Source: Clostridium cellulovorans 743B
GTDB taxonomy: Bacteria > Bacillota > Clostridia > Clostridiales > Clostridiaceae
Direction of reading: 5' to 3'
Length of the DNA stretch: 64,000 nt
Assembly (NCBI RefSeq): GCF_000145275.1
Contig: NC_014393.1
Location: 1,054,001-1,118,000, forward strand
In this document: in pieces, positions 25,654 to 35,890 of the stretch
Layout of the letters: the number at the start of each line of letters is the position of its first letter
Numbering within the stretch: the stretch's first letter is position 1
Notes under the pieces: generated by a model
The model's input: the letters and a program-made list of their open reading frames with translations, nothing else
Database searches by the model: none
What the model was told of the DNA's origin: nothing
Program-made: the position numbers and the translations under genes

Positions 25654-26508
25654 TTATTTGTCATTTGCAAATTCATCTGCAAATTCATTTAGAAGTGCTG
25701 CACTAGCTGTAAGTTCTTCAATGGTAGCAGTAAGTTCTTGAAGTTCATTTGTCTGATTTTCTAATAAATTATTAGAGCACTCAAACCTTTCATATATTTC
25801 ATTTATTGATTTTTGTATATTATTTAAAATTCCATTTATTTGATTTATTGATTCCTTTGTTGAGTTTGACAGATTTCTTATTTCAGTTGATACTACGCCA
25901 AAACCTTTTCCATGTTCTCCTGCCCTAGCTGATTCAATAGCAGCATTTAGTCCAAGCAAATTAGTTTGTTTTGCAATGCCTTCGATAAATGTCAACACTT
26001 CATCAGTCTTTTTAGAACTTTCTTTTGTCTCATGGATAAAGTTCTCAATATCTGAATTTGTTCCGCTTATTTCTTGGAATGTATTAGCCATTTCTACTAC
26101 AGTTGAACTCATTTGTTCTAAGGATTGAGATAATGCATTAGCTAAGTTAGAAATTCTTTCTTTCTTTTCAGTTTTGTCAACACTCATGCTAATTACTAAT
26201 GCGCCTTCTATTCTGTTGTTAACAAGTACTGGAACTGCAATTGTTTCTACAGGAAATCCAAAGACTTCTCTTGGTACTATACGGTGTATAACTTCTTTTT
26301 TTTGCAAACATACATATGCAGCAGAACCTTCTGGAATTTTATCACCTGTTTTAAGATTTGATTTTAAATTTTCAGTGTTTTGTACAAAAAGAAATTTTTC
26401 AGTGTTAGCGATTGTAAAGCCTAACTCTGTTCCAAAGTAGTACTTAAAATAAGGTATCATGTTGTAAAAAGATTCCATTAATTTATTTTCAGATATTTCA
26501 TTTATCAT
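25654..26508 (-). CDS. Soluble methyl-accepting chemotaxis-type signalling protein
   Basis: A 284-aa protein with no membrane segment. Residues ~1-115 form a small sensory domain (GFTIANTEKFLFVQ, PVLVNNRIEGALVISM). Residues ~120-284 are a short MCP signalling coiled coil with the conserved hairpin tip (IAKQTNLLGLNAAIESARAGEHGKGFGVVSTEIRNLS). It should feed CheA cytoplasmically; ligand unknown. The coiled coil is short, as in other clostridial sensory-domain proteins of this kind. GGAAAGGATG upstream. Confidence 0.88.
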   Translation of the reverse strand: MINEISENKLMESFYNMIPYFKYYFGTELGFTIANTEKFLFVQNTENLKSNLKTGDKIPEGSAAYVCLQKKEVIHRIVPREVFGFPVETIAVPVLVNNRIEGALVISMSVDKTEKKERISNLANALSQSLEQMSSTVVEMANTFQEISGTNSDIENFIHETKESSKKTDEVLTFIEGIAKQTNLLGLNAAIESARAGEHGKGFGVVSTEIRNLSNSTKESINQINGILNNIQKSINEIYERFECSNNLLENQTNELQELTATIEELTASAALLNEFADEFANDK

Positions 26509-26978
26509 TGTAGTACATCCTTTCCATCCCCAAAATATTAATATATATGTTCTATTATTTAGTCCACATTAAAGGATTATATGATTATTTAAGATATCAT
26601 TAAGATTCATGTAGAATTCTTATTAAAACATATATACTTATATTTTAACACATAATTACAAGGAAAATTTAATTTAATTGTAAATTTTAGATAAACTACA
26701 TTTTATATTACAATATTATAGATTCAAAATTTCTATTAGGTCAACACAATTAGATAATGTATCTAATAAGAAGTTCAAAAGTAGAAATATAGACATATAG
26801 TAAGTTAAAATTTCCTTTAAATTATATCAAAGGAATATATGGAAAATATAGTGCCAAAAGTATAAAAATATGTTATATTGTATTTGAATTCAAATTTAAA
26901 TTTAATTTAAAATCAGATTGTGAGGAGGTGAAGTTAATTATGCTTTACTATTCTAAGTAAAGTATAGTTAATCAGGCT
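26509..26978. other. 470-bp divergent intergenic region
   Basis: AT-rich region between the chemotaxis-type gene (minus) and the KASIII-like gene (plus). No gene or clear hairpin. The only notable item is a strong AGGAGGTG (26922-26929) leading into a six-codon frame, described with the next gene. Confidence 0.5.
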
Positions 26979-27965
26979 ATGGAAAACGTTAAAATAAGAG
27001 AAATTGAAGTGTATCATGGAAAGAATATTGTTGATAATGAGTATTATATAGAGCACTTCAAAAAACAAGGAAAAGATATTAAAAAATTTTTTGAAGAGAC
27101 TATGGGTAGGAGAAATAGATATGAAATTAATAGAGATACTGAAAATGCACTGACTATGGCTATACAATCTTCACAAGCTGTATTAGAAAAGTCAAAGCTT
27201 ACTGGAAAAGATATAGATATGATTGTATATTCAGGTATGTTAGCTGAATATGTCTCACCAACTTCTGCTCTATTTATTCATAATGCAATTAAAGGTAAAG
27301 AAGAATGTTTCTGTCATGATATGAATGGAAACTGTATTGGAATGACATATGCTCTAGATTTAGTTTTTAGATATATGTCTTCTAATCCTCAAATAAATAG
27401 ATTACTTTTAGTTGGTAGTGATTATCTTACACCACAAGTTAGCCCTGAAAATGAGGAGTGTTATGGTCAGTATGGAGACGTTGCATGTGCACTCATTTTA
27501 GAAAGAACTGATGAAGATTGTAAATTGATTGACACTAAAATAAGCGTCAATACTGATTTTATTGATTACGTTAGATTTCCTAAGTGCGGATTTTCGCACA
27601 TCTATGATACTCCTAAAGAGGATGTATATGTGGATTGGAAGTCATTTGGTACTTGGTGGATAGATGGAGCTGTTGAAAATATAAATTCAATGTTAGATAA
27701 AAGTAATTTAGCTATTAACGATATTTCTATGTTTTGCTTTTCTCAAATTGCGTACAAAAATGTAGCTACTCTACGTGAGAAACTTGGGATAGGTACAGAA
27801 AAGGCTCTGTATGTTGCGGATACTTACGGATATACAGGGACAACTAGTCCATTTCTTGTATTTTATGAAGGAATAAAAAATGGACAAGTTAAGCGTGGTG
27901 ATTATGTAGTATTTTGTACAGTTGCTGCTGGATCAACTCATATATCTTTACTATTAAAGTATTAA
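26979..27965 (+). CDS. KASIII-like (FabH-fold) 3-oxoacyl synthase with non-canonical triad
   Basis: A 328-aa thiolase-fold protein. C119 sits in the FabH nucleophile position (NGNCIGMTYAL). The catalytic His position is S255 (FSQIAYKN, normally HQAN). The Asn position is Y285 (YGYTGTTS, normally GNT). The C-terminal GDYVVFCTVAAGSTHISLLL matches the family end. An AGGAGGTG upstream serves a six-codon in-frame ORF (MLYYSK, TAA at 26958) rather than this ATG, which has no good site. The next gene is an acyl-CoA ligase, suggesting an acyl-condensing or acyl-transfer pathway. Chemistry is uncertain given the missing His and Asn. Confidence 0.8.
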   Translation: MENVKIREIEVYHGKNIVDNEYYIEHFKKQGKDIKKFFEETMGRRNRYEINRDTENALTMAIQSSQAVLEKSKLTGKDIDMIVYSGMLAEYVSPTSALFIHNAIKGKEECFCHDMNGNCIGMTYALDLVFRYMSSNPQINRLLLVGSDYLTPQVSPENEECYGQYGDVACALILERTDEDCKLIDTKISVNTDFIDYVRFPKCGFSHIYDTPKEDVYVDWKSFGTWWIDGAVENINSMLDKSNLAINDISMFCFSQIAYKNVATLREKLGIGTEKALYVADTYGYTGTTSPFLVFYEGIKNGQVKRGDYVVFCTVAAGSTHISLLLKY

Positions 27966-28104
27966 TTTGTATAAGTTTCAAAATTGGTTTTACATTGAAG
28001 CTATATATTAAAAATGAAAAATTAATATATTTAATGAAATATCATTACTAGAACTTATATATTACTGTTTAAATTTTATTTTTTTAATGAGAGGTGTATT
28101 GCTA

Positions 28105-29685
28105 ATGGAATTAATTAATGAAACTATAGGATCATATACGAGTAAAATATTCAACAAGTTTGCTGATAAGGAAGCTTTAGTTTATGCGGAAGATGGAAGA
28201 AGATTTACATATAAAGAACTTGGATACCAAATAGATATGATAGCGAAAAGCTTAATATCTATTGGAATAAAGAAAGGTGATCACATAGCTCTGTTATCAA
28301 GTAATTCACCAGAATGGATAATAGTATTTTTAGCAACATTAAAAATAGGTGCTGTCTGCGTATGTTTAAGTTATTCATCGACGGAAGAAGAAATAGACTA
28401 TATGTTAAAACAATCCGAATCAACAATTTTAATCGTGAGTGATAAAGATATGATTGAAAAGGTTGACTTAGAAAAATTTGATTACCTTAAAATAACAATA
28501 AAAATGAAAACTTTATTTAGCTTAGGTCTTATTATGTCTCAAATGAAAAGAGTATTAGATGATGAACTTATAGCTATTTCAAGTAATGTTTTACCAACTG
28601 ATATGGCTACAATTTTATATACCTCAGGAACTACTGGAAATCCAAAAGGAATTATGTTTAACCATAAAGCGGTACTAAATGGTCCACTTTCATTTATTAA
28701 AAACTTTAAATATACATCAGAAGATACTATTTTAGTTACATTGCCATTAAATCATATATTAGGTGGTAAATATACAGCAATCCTTGGATTATTAGCTGGT
28801 AGTAAAGTAGCTCTAATGAAAAAATTCAAAACCTCTGTTGCACTTAAGACAATTGAAAGTGAAAGATGTACTGGTTTTCATGGAGTTCCAACAATGTATC
28901 AATATTTATTAAGTAATCACAATTCATACGATATTTCTAGTTTAAGGGTAGGAATGATTGCAGGAGCAGTTTCTTCAGAAACACTTATGAAGGATATAAT
29001 GGAGCAGCTTCACATTACTGAATTAAATAATACTTTTGGACAAACTGAGACACTAGGGGTTACTCAAACTACAGTCTATGACAAAGATGATCCTAAAATA
29101 AATACTGTAGGAAAGCCTGTTGAGCATGTGGAAATAAAAATTTGTGACCCTGAAACTGGAGTAACGCTCCCTGCTAATACTGAAGGTGAATTATATGTAA
29201 AAAGTGCATATAGCATGCTGGGATACTATAATAATCCTACAGCAACAGAGGTTACTATGGTTGATAATTGGATTCGTACAGGTGATGTTGCTTTTATAGA
29301 TGAAGAGGGATATTTATCTATAAAAGGACGACTTAAAGATGTAATAATCCGAGGTGGAGAAAATATCTCTCCAACGGATATTGAAAATCATCTTATTATG
29401 CATCCTGATATTGAAAATGCAATAATTGTTGGGGTGCCAGATAAAATTCATGGAGAGGAAATATTTGCTTTCATTAAATTGAAAGAAACTTCTACAGGAT
29501 TAACTAGAGAAGATATAATAAATTTTTTATCTGGAAAAATATCAAGATATAAGTTTCCTAAGTATGTAGAATTTATAGATTTATTTCCATTGACGTCAAC
29601 CGGAAAAATTAAACGAAATTCCCTAAGAGAAATTGCAACTGAAAAAATCAATCCAAGTTCAATAGGGGAAGTTGCTGCTAATTAA
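28105..29685 (+). CDS. AMP-binding acyl-CoA/acyl-ACP ligase
   Basis: A 526-aa ANL-superfamily ligase. ATP motif YTSGTTGNPKGI, adenylate motif NTFGQTE, hinge RTGDVAFIDEEGYLSIKGRLKD, and the C-terminal lysine in TSTGKIKRN. It activates a carboxylate as acyl-AMP and then passes it to CoA or a carrier. I chose ATG 28105 after GAGAGGTG over the ATG at 28087. It lies 139 bp after the KASIII-like gene, same strand. Likely medium- or long-chain fatty acids, but substrate cannot be read from sequence. Confidence 0.9.
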   Translation: MELINETIGSYTSKIFNKFADKEALVYAEDGRRFTYKELGYQIDMIAKSLISIGIKKGDHIALLSSNSPEWIIVFLATLKIGAVCVCLSYSSTEEEIDYMLKQSESTILIVSDKDMIEKVDLEKFDYLKITIKMKTLFSLGLIMSQMKRVLDDELIAISSNVLPTDMATILYTSGTTGNPKGIMFNHKAVLNGPLSFIKNFKYTSEDTILVTLPLNHILGGKYTAILGLLAGSKVALMKKFKTSVALKTIESERCTGFHGVPTMYQYLLSNHNSYDISSLRVGMIAGAVSSETLMKDIMEQLHITELNNTFGQTETLGVTQTTVYDKDDPKINTVGKPVEHVEIKICDPETGVTLPANTEGELYVKSAYSMLGYYNNPTATEVTMVDNWIRTGDVAFIDEEGYLSIKGRLKDVIIRGGENISPTDIENHLIMHPDIENAIIVGVPDKIHGEEIFAFIKLKETSTGLTREDIINFLSGKISRYKFPKYVEFIDLFPLTSTGKIKRNSLREIATEKINPSSIGEVAAN

Positions 29686-29783
29686 ATTACGTTAATTAGA
29701 ACGTATAATGCTTTTAATACATACAAGATTTTGATATACTAGCTTATTTTTTAATAGTAAGCAATTAAAAATAAGAGTCTAAT

Positions 29784-29823
29784 AAAGCTTCTGAGGAAAT
29801 TACCTTAGGAGCTTTTATTTTTC
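29784..29823 (+). terminator. Terminator after acyl ligase
   Basis: AAAGCTTCTGAGG / CCTTAGGAGCTTTT hairpin with a TATTTTT tail. Confidence 0.8.
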
Positions 29824-30264
29824 AGTAAGACTATAATCGTATAACCATAGCAAGTAGAGGGGATTCAAAAAATATGAGAATGCCTTTTAGATTTTGGAAG
29901 AAGAGATACAAGAAAAAGCAGACGCATGTATAGGTAAATAGAGGTATGAAAATATGGTATAAAAGTAGTAGAGAACAGCGGGAAAAGTATTAGACTAAAT
30001 AAGTAAAAGTAGTAGACTACATATTTAAAAGTTGTATGTTAAATAAGTAAAATTTGCACTTATAAAGTAAACTATTGAGGTGAGTAAATAGACCAAGAAG
30101 TAATTATAATTTAAATATAAAGATTAAAAGATAAAGATTTTTTCCCACAAGTGCAGTTGAATAGATAAAAAGCCAGTTGAAGTCTAATTCATAATGAAAT
30201 AAAAATATCTTATTAGTCTGCAAGTATATTCTAAGAATGTAATTAAACTTGGAGGTAAGTATAG
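29824..30264 (+). promoter_or_regulatory. Exopolysaccharide leader region, copy 1
   Basis: Non-coding region before the Wzz-like gene. Positions ~30022-30112 are clearly similar to 38405-38494, the leader before the priming sugar transferase. Shared blocks include TAAA.TAGTTAAA-like sequence, AAAGTAAACT, GAGGTGAG and TTATAATT. No recognised riboswitch class was seen. Confidence 0.6.
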
Positions 30265-30954
30265 ATGGAAGAAGAAAGAGCTTTAGTTTTAGGTGATTTT
30301 ATACGTATCTTTAAAAAACAAATAAAGCTAATACTTTTAATAACTATATTAAGTACTTTTCTAGCTGGGATTTTAAGTTTTTTAATAATAGAACCTACCT
30401 ATGAAGCCAAGTCAACTATTGTAGTAGGAAAAGCTGATAGGGGATCAAATGATAATCCTAAGTATCAATTTGATGACATAATGATGTATAAAAATCTTAT
30501 AACAACTTATGCAGAGATAGGGCGGTCAGCATCTGTTGCGGAAAATGCATCAAAAATGTTAAAGGATGTTTCTACAAAGGATATTTTAGATTCTATAATT
30601 GTCATTCCAAAGGAGGATACTCAGCTTATTGAATTTAAAGTACAGAATGAGAATCCTCAAGAAGCTTATCGCATTTTAAATGCTGTTTGTAATGCATTTA
30701 TGGAAGAAGGAGAAAGAATATACTCAGGTCAAAATATTAAGGTAATAGATGGAGCGAAAATCCCAGAAGAACCTATAAAACCAAATAAGCTTTTGAATAT
30801 TGCTATAGCTTTCTTTATAGGAATGGTGGTTTCAATGGGGCTTGCTGTATTACGTGAATATATGGATAACACATTAAAAGTTGAGGAAGATATAAATAAA
30901 TATTTAGGAATTCCAGTAATCGGAGTTATACCTAAAGACGTGGGTAAATATTAA
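30265..30954 (+). CDS. Wzz/CpsC-type polysaccharide chain-length and kinase modulator
   Basis: A 229-aa membrane protein with an N-terminal TM (~20-42), an extracytoplasmic domain (YEAKSTIVVGKADR ... ) and a second TM (~177-198) after the PxxPxxP-like IPEEPIKPNK. In Gram-positives this type activates the separate BY-kinase encoded next. Sets polymer length and export. TTGGAGG precedes the ATG. Confidence 0.9.
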   Translation: MEEERALVLGDFIRIFKKQIKLILLITILSTFLAGILSFLIIEPTYEAKSTIVVGKADRGSNDNPKYQFDDIMMYKNLITTYAEIGRSASVAENASKMLKDVSTKDILDSIIVIPKEDTQLIEFKVQNENPQEAYRILNAVCNAFMEEGERIYSGQNIKVIDGAKIPEEPIKPNKLLNIAIAFFIGMVVSMGLAVLREYMDNTLKVEEDINKYLGIPVIGVIPKDVGKY

Positions 30955-30977
30955 GTATAATCAGAGGAGTAAAAGTT

Positions 30978-31628
30978 ATGAATAATAATAGATTAATCAC
31001 TGTAGAGCATCCTAATTCTCAAATTTCAGAAGCCTACAGAACATTAAGGACAAATATTCAATTTTCATCCTTGGATAAGAATGTAAAAACAATTGTTGTT
31101 ACTAGCTCTGTAGCAGGGGAAGGTAAGTCTACCACCTGTGCTAATTTGGGTGTAGTCATGGCTGAAAACGGATATAACACTATTTTGATTGATTGCGATT
31201 TTAGAAATCCAAGCCTTCATAGGCAATTTAATATACCAAATAGAAAAGGACTACTAGGCTTTTTGGAAGGTAACGCATTGTTTTCGGAATCAGTTCAAAA
31301 GACAAAAGTATCTAACTTAGATATAGCTATGGTTGGAACAAAAGCCAACAATCCATCTAAGTTAATTTCATCTGAAAAGCTTAAGAATCTTATTGAGGAT
31401 TTGAAGGAGACTTATGATTATATAATAATAGATACGCCACCTGTGACAATAGCAACAGATGCTCAATTACTTTCTACTTATGCAGATGGATGTGTTCTTG
31501 TAGTTGCTTCGTCACAAGTAGAAAAAGCTGCAGCTCTAAAAGCAAAGGCGCTTTTAGAGAAAGTAAAAGCTAAGATATTAGGAGTAGTATTAAATAAGTT
31601 GGATGTTAAACAGAATGGTTATTACTGA
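30978..31628 (+). CDS. BY-type tyrosine kinase (CpsD/CapB/YwqD family)
   Basis: A 216-aa cytoplasmic kinase. Walker A SSVAGEGKST (~43-52), Walker A' LIDCDFRNPSLH, Walker B YIIIDTPPV. It ends in QNGYY, so the C-terminal Tyr cluster is minimal (two Tyr). It couples to the CpsC-type protein 23 bp upstream to control polymerisation and export. Confidence 0.92.
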   Translation: MNNNRLITVEHPNSQISEAYRTLRTNIQFSSLDKNVKTIVVTSSVAGEGKSTTCANLGVVMAENGYNTILIDCDFRNPSLHRQFNIPNRKGLLGFLEGNALFSESVQKTKVSNLDIAMVGTKANNPSKLISSEKLKNLIEDLKETYDYIIIDTPPVTIATDAQLLSTYADGCVLVVASSQVEKAAALKAKALLEKVKAKILGVVLNKLDVKQNGYY

Positions 31629-31633
31629 TATAA

Positions 31634-31670
31634 TAAAGTCCCCATCTAGATTTTAGATGGGGACTTTTTG
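31634..31670 (+). terminator. Terminator after BY-kinase
   Basis: AAGTCCCCATCTA / TAGATGGGGACTTTTT hairpin, very strong. It isolates the two plus-strand genes from the opposing block. Confidence 0.9.
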
Positions 31671-31779
31671 GAATCCACCGCTTAGGAGTAGAATAAAATT
31701 TTGATAGAAATATTCGCCACTTAGTAGTAAAAGAAGGCTTTGTTAGAAATATATCTAGCTAGTGTGTATAATTGAATAA

Positions 31780-33291
31780 TCACTTATTCCGAAGTTTATT
31801 TAAATATTTTTTTGAGAAGCCTATGCAGTAATTAAAGGATTTAATATCCAATGCAGCCATAGATATAAAAAATAATGGAATTACCGTAATTAGTAATAGG
31901 CTACCTATTATCAAAAATTCACTATAGGATTCAATTGATAGATTAAATTTAGATACAAGAAATACTATAATGAAAAGAATTGCTATGTTTATAAAGCATT
32001 TTTTATAAGTAATCAGTGAATTTCTTTTTATGATTTGCTTGCTTGTATATAGTATTATATCATTTGTCCTGTAGAGTAATGCAGTGATTGAGCCAATTAG
32101 TACTCCATAAATGCCAAAAAAATTTACACATATAAGTGAAACTATAATATTAATTACAGATTCAAAAATTGATCTATATTGTGTTTTTTTAAAATGTCCT
32201 GCAATATTTATGGAATAAACCCCTGGCATTCGTACATAAGATAATAAATTTAAAATAGCAAACATAGTAGGTAACAAGGTGTCTATATAATTTACATCTG
32301 TTATTCCAGCGGTATAGAGCTTCATGAAGGGTAATATTAGTATATAACTAATAGTTGATAAAGCAAAAACTATCGACATGTAATAGGATTCAAATGAATT
32401 GTATAAGTCTAAAAATTTTTCTTTATCTTCAAAGTATGAAGAGCCTAATACAAAAATTACCCCAGAACTTATATTAGTTATTACACTGCTAATCATTTGA
32501 AATATTAGATTGTACATTGTATAAACACTTACTACAGCAAAGCCACAAAAAAAAGTTAGTATAAGTACGTCTGTATTGTAAAAGACCATACCTGATATTT
32601 GATGTACTAATACTGAGTTTTTTTGCGATATAGCTGAATAATCTGGTTTAACCTTTAAATCTATCCACTTATAATGCTTCTTTATATAAATCCAAATTAA
32701 AAACATCTGTAAGAAGCTTATTATAAAATAAGATATTTGAATTATTAATATATTAAAGTTTAATAAAAGTAGGACTATTTTTGTGATATTGCTTAAGGTG
32801 TTTACAACTAAGTTTGCAGTTGTTATTATATATGTTTTGCCTTCAGCAATTAAAAGTAATTTGAATTTTGCTTGTAAAAAATAATTTATAACACCAACCA
32901 CACCTGTAAATAGTATTACTAGTGAAATAGTGACACTATTTATTTGTGATTTGGTGATTATAGGGTACAATATTGAAATAATAACAACAGTTAACAAGTA
33001 GAACTTTCCTGTTTTATTATAGTATCTTGAGGTTGCAGACAATATACCATTTAAACTTTCTTTATCATCTACGGTTAAAGGCTTATAAAGTGCCTGAATA
33101 GTAGCTTCACCCACTCCAGCCTCTAACAGCATCAGATAAATAAAAATTTGAGTTATGGATGACATAAATCCATTTACTTCAGAACCTAATTTGAGGATAA
33201 ATAATCTAGGTATGATCAGGTTAAAAAAAATCGTAATTAGTAAACTTATCAAGCCCAATAATATATTATAAAAGCTACGCCTTCCTTTCAT
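31780..33291 (-). CDS. wzx: Wzx-type polysaccharide flippase
   Basis: A 503-aa polytopic protein (about 12-14 membrane segments) of the MOP/PST superfamily. The N-terminal FYNILLGLISLLITIFFNLIIPRLFI and NGFMSSITQIFIYLMLLEAGVG are typical of Gram-positive Wzx. It moves undecaprenyl-linked repeat units across the membrane. Last gene of the minus-strand block. AAAGGAGATGAA precedes the ATG. Confidence 0.88.
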   Translation of the reverse strand: MKGRRSFYNILLGLISLLITIFFNLIIPRLFILKLGSEVNGFMSSITQIFIYLMLLEAGVGEATIQALYKPLTVDDKESLNGILSATSRYYNKTGKFYLLTVVIISILYPIITKSQINSVTISLVILFTGVVGVINYFLQAKFKLLLIAEGKTYIITTANLVVNTLSNITKIVLLLLNFNILIIQISYFIISFLQMFLIWIYIKKHYKWIDLKVKPDYSAISQKNSVLVHQISGMVFYNTDVLILTFFCGFAVVSVYTMYNLIFQMISSVITNISSGVIFVLGSSYFEDKEKFLDLYNSFESYYMSIVFALSTISYILILPFMKLYTAGITDVNYIDTLLPTMFAILNLLSYVRMPGVYSINIAGHFKKTQYRSIFESVINIIVSLICVNFFGIYGVLIGSITALLYRTNDIILYTSKQIIKRNSLITYKKCFINIAILFIIVFLVSKFNLSIESYSEFLIIGSLLLITVIPLFFISMAALDIKSFNYCIGFSKKYLNKLRNK

Positions 33292-33428
33292 TTCATCTCC
33301 TTTATATAGTAATATCTTATATAAAAAACAATCGTTATTTTTCTAAAGAATATATTTTTAAAGCAAACAAGTTTCTAATAAAGGATATTCATAGATTATA
33401 TTGATTTTTCAATATGTCTTTAGAATTT

Positions 33429-34544
33429 TTATGAAGTTTTGTTTGATAATGAAGGTTGTGAAGTTTTTTTAGCTTTAGAGGTAAAGATAAAGTTACTCAT
33501 TAACAAGGTACAATTATTTGCTATGAATACTGTGCTACATTCTGTTAAACCAAAAAATAATATACTTAGTACTATAATTAAAGCAGCAACATCCTTTTTC
33601 TTTAGAATTTTTTTAACAAGAATTAAATAGTAAATTGCATATAAGGCAAGTCCGATTAATCCAGTATCAAAGGTTAGATATAGATACATGTTATCTGATA
33701 AATATCGTTCAGCGCCACCTAAAAATGTTATTGAGTAAATATCATAACAGTACTTTGAAGCTAGCATAATTCTATTTGTAAATAGTTTATCGATAGTATT
33801 AATAAAGGGATATTTACCGTAATTCACAACAAGGAGAATTGAAAGTATGCTGAAGATAATAAAGGTATAGGGATAAAGTTTGTTTAAAAGTTTTTTCGTT
33901 AGTATAAGAGTATTTTTTTTCTTAACTGCTTTTGATATTAAAAGGAAGAATATTAATATTAAAGTAGACGTAGCTCCAGTTCGAGAGCCAGTCAATATAT
34001 ATATTACTATTGAACTTAATGATATAAAGGTATAATTTAGTACATTTAACTTTTTATATTTTAGATAGATATAAGATAATAGAATTATTAAGTATTTTGA
34101 GGCTGCAGTATTAGGATTAACAAAACCTAAGGTATACACTGTTCTATTATTCTCTAGAAATATAGTGTTTTCTTTAAAGCCTAAAGCTAATAATAGGATA
34201 CAAAGAATAAAGAAAAATAAATTTGATTTATAAAATGCTTTAATTAGCTTATAGGTTGATCCATTAAAAACAGTTATAAAGGTCAAAATGATTATAGCGT
34301 AGTTAGTTCTTTTAGTAATCATGGATATATAAGCACTTAAAAAAATCAGTAACAACAAAGCAATACGATGAGTGATTTTCATCTTAAAATTGCTAATCAA
34401 TATAATGATTATAGAAACAAAAAATATTATAAATTTTATTGCAAGGTCTATATATGATACATTAGTAAACAAAAATCTTTCATATTCTAAGAATACAATT
34501 AAAAATATATAGAAGGATATTAAGGGTGTCTTTAAATCTTTCAC
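33429..34544 (-). CDS. wzy: Wzy-type O-antigen/EPS polymerase
   Basis: A 371-aa protein with about ten or more hydrophobic segments and a central extracytoplasmic loop (GGAERYLSDNMYLYLTFDTGLIG). The loop block NMYLYLTFDTGLIGL is the usual polymerase-like signature. GTG start overlaps the stop of the preceding glycosyltransferase by 4 bp. Identification rests on topology and on its place beside wzx. Confidence 0.8.
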   Translation of the reverse strand: MKDLKTPLISFYIFLIVFLEYERFLFTNVSYIDLAIKFIIFFVSIIIILISNFKMKITHRIALLLLIFLSAYISMITKRTNYAIIILTFITVFNGSTYKLIKAFYKSNLFFFILCILLLALGFKENTIFLENNRTVYTLGFVNPNTAASKYLIILLSYIYLKYKKLNVLNYTFISLSSIVIYILTGSRTGATSTLILIFFLLISKAVKKKNTLILTKKLLNKLYPYTFIIFSILSILLVVNYGKYPFINTIDKLFTNRIMLASKYCYDIYSITFLGGAERYLSDNMYLYLTFDTGLIGLALYAIYYLILVKKILKKKDVAALIIVLSILFFGLTECSTVFIANNCTLLMSNFIFTSKAKKTSQPSLSNKTS

Positions 34545-35890
34545 TGCAAATCTCCCTTCTTTATTCGCCTATATACTAAGTTTGCGAAGGTAATGATTAT
34601 ACTTAATATAGTTGACACCTTTTTCTCAAATATTATTTCGTAATCATGTCCAAGGTTATCATTTACTATTTCAAGTAGTCTTCTATTTTCTATTAAATCC
34701 TTTGGCCCGAAAATATTGCTAGTTTTAAAGCCATTCACCATATCTCTTAATTCTTTTTCATTACATAGCAGAGTTTTTAACTGGTTATTATTTTTTAGGA
34801 CGATTCCGTTATTATTCTTTTGGACTTCGCTAGCAATGTTGCCACTATTGATATTTGTAATGATAAAAGCATTAGCAGACATACTTTCATAATAAGTGTA
34901 AGAATATGTTTCAGGACAAATTGAAGCTAAAACAACACAATCAATTGAATATTCTCGTAATTTTGTTACCATAGCATTTAAACCTTCTCTTTGAAATGAA
35001 ACATCAATCTTATTTACATAAGTTAAGTTATCGTCACTAGCACCAAAGTGATAGTATTTATAATTACAATTATCATTATGGGATGTTTTTACTGCATCTT
35101 TCCAATTAAGCCAACCTTTATTCACTGCTTTAACTCCAACAAAAGCAATCTTCAGTGGTGCATTGGAAGTAATAGATTCCATGTTAGCATAGTATTTATC
35201 TATAAGCTGTTGATGGTAAATAATAATTATTTGGTTTTTAAAATTTGGATAGGCGTTTCCCCAGATATTTGCCGCAGAAGCTGAGGGAGCGATAATTTTC
35301 AGTCTATTTTTATATAAATCGAAAAATTCTCTTACTTTCGGTTGTATTCTTTTGGAACGATTATAATATTTACAATCGCTACATTTACTTGGACTCATTA
35401 CTTCTGGCCCACAAAATTCTATGCCGTTTTTTAAAAAATTACATTGAGTACATATAGTATAATAATCATGAACAAAAAATTTTATTGGACTTTTAATAGA
35501 GTTCAGTAGGGTTTTTAAGTGTTTTATATCAATACGAAACAGTTGATGCGTATGAATATCTATGATATTATAGCCTTTCTTTTGAATAGCACTACATATA
35601 TAAATTAGTTCTTTTATAGAAAGTAAACCTAACAATTTTTTATCTATGCTAGCTCCAAAATAGCCAGAGCTAATATATTTAGTTCTATCATCAGACCAAG
35701 GGAAATTCTTTGCTATCGGAAAAATATGTAGGTAAGAAATCCTACTTGAATAAAACATTTCCTGATGAGCTTTTATAACCTTATCAGTTCCGCCTCTTGT
35801 ACTGATATAATTAGCACAAGATATAGATAAAACTATATTTTTAAATGAGCAAGTTTCTATTAACCTACATGCTGATTGAATTCTATTCAT
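34541..35890 (-). CDS. GT-B glycosyltransferase, EPS locus
   Basis: A 449-aa glycosyltransferase of GT4-like fold. N-terminal region NYISTRGGTDKVIKAHQEMF, central Cys-rich insertion (CTQC ... CSDCKYY) and C-terminal donor-site region PETYSYTYYESMSANAFIITN. The C-x2-C / C-x2-C block may bind a metal. Start codon directly abuts the previous stop. Specificity unknown. Confidence 0.75.
   Translation of the reverse strand: MNRIQSACRLIETCSFKNIVLSISCANYISTRGGTDKVIKAHQEMFYSSRISYLHIFPIAKNFPWSDDRTKYISSGYFGASIDKKLLGLLSIKELIYICSAIQKKGYNIIDIHTHQLFRIDIKHLKTLLNSIKSPIKFFVHDYYTICTQCNFLKNGIEFCGPEVMSPSKCSDCKYYNRSKRIQPKVREFFDLYKNRLKIIAPSASAANIWGNAYPNFKNQIIIIYHQQLIDKYYANMESITSNAPLKIAFVGVKAVNKGWLNWKDAVKTSHNDNCNYKYYHFGASDDNLTYVNKIDVSFQREGLNAMVTKLREYSIDCVVLASICPETYSYTYYESMSANAFIITNINSGNIASEVQKNNNGIVLKNNNQLKTLLCNEKELRDMVNGFKTSNIFGPKDLIENRRLLEIVNDNLGHDYEIIFEKKVSTILSIIITFANLVYRRIKKGDLQ

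Noticed and set aside
29824..30264. c-di-GMP riboswitch before EPS genes
   Set aside because: The conserved GCACAGGGCAAACC-type core is absent. The region is instead a leader duplicated at 38405.
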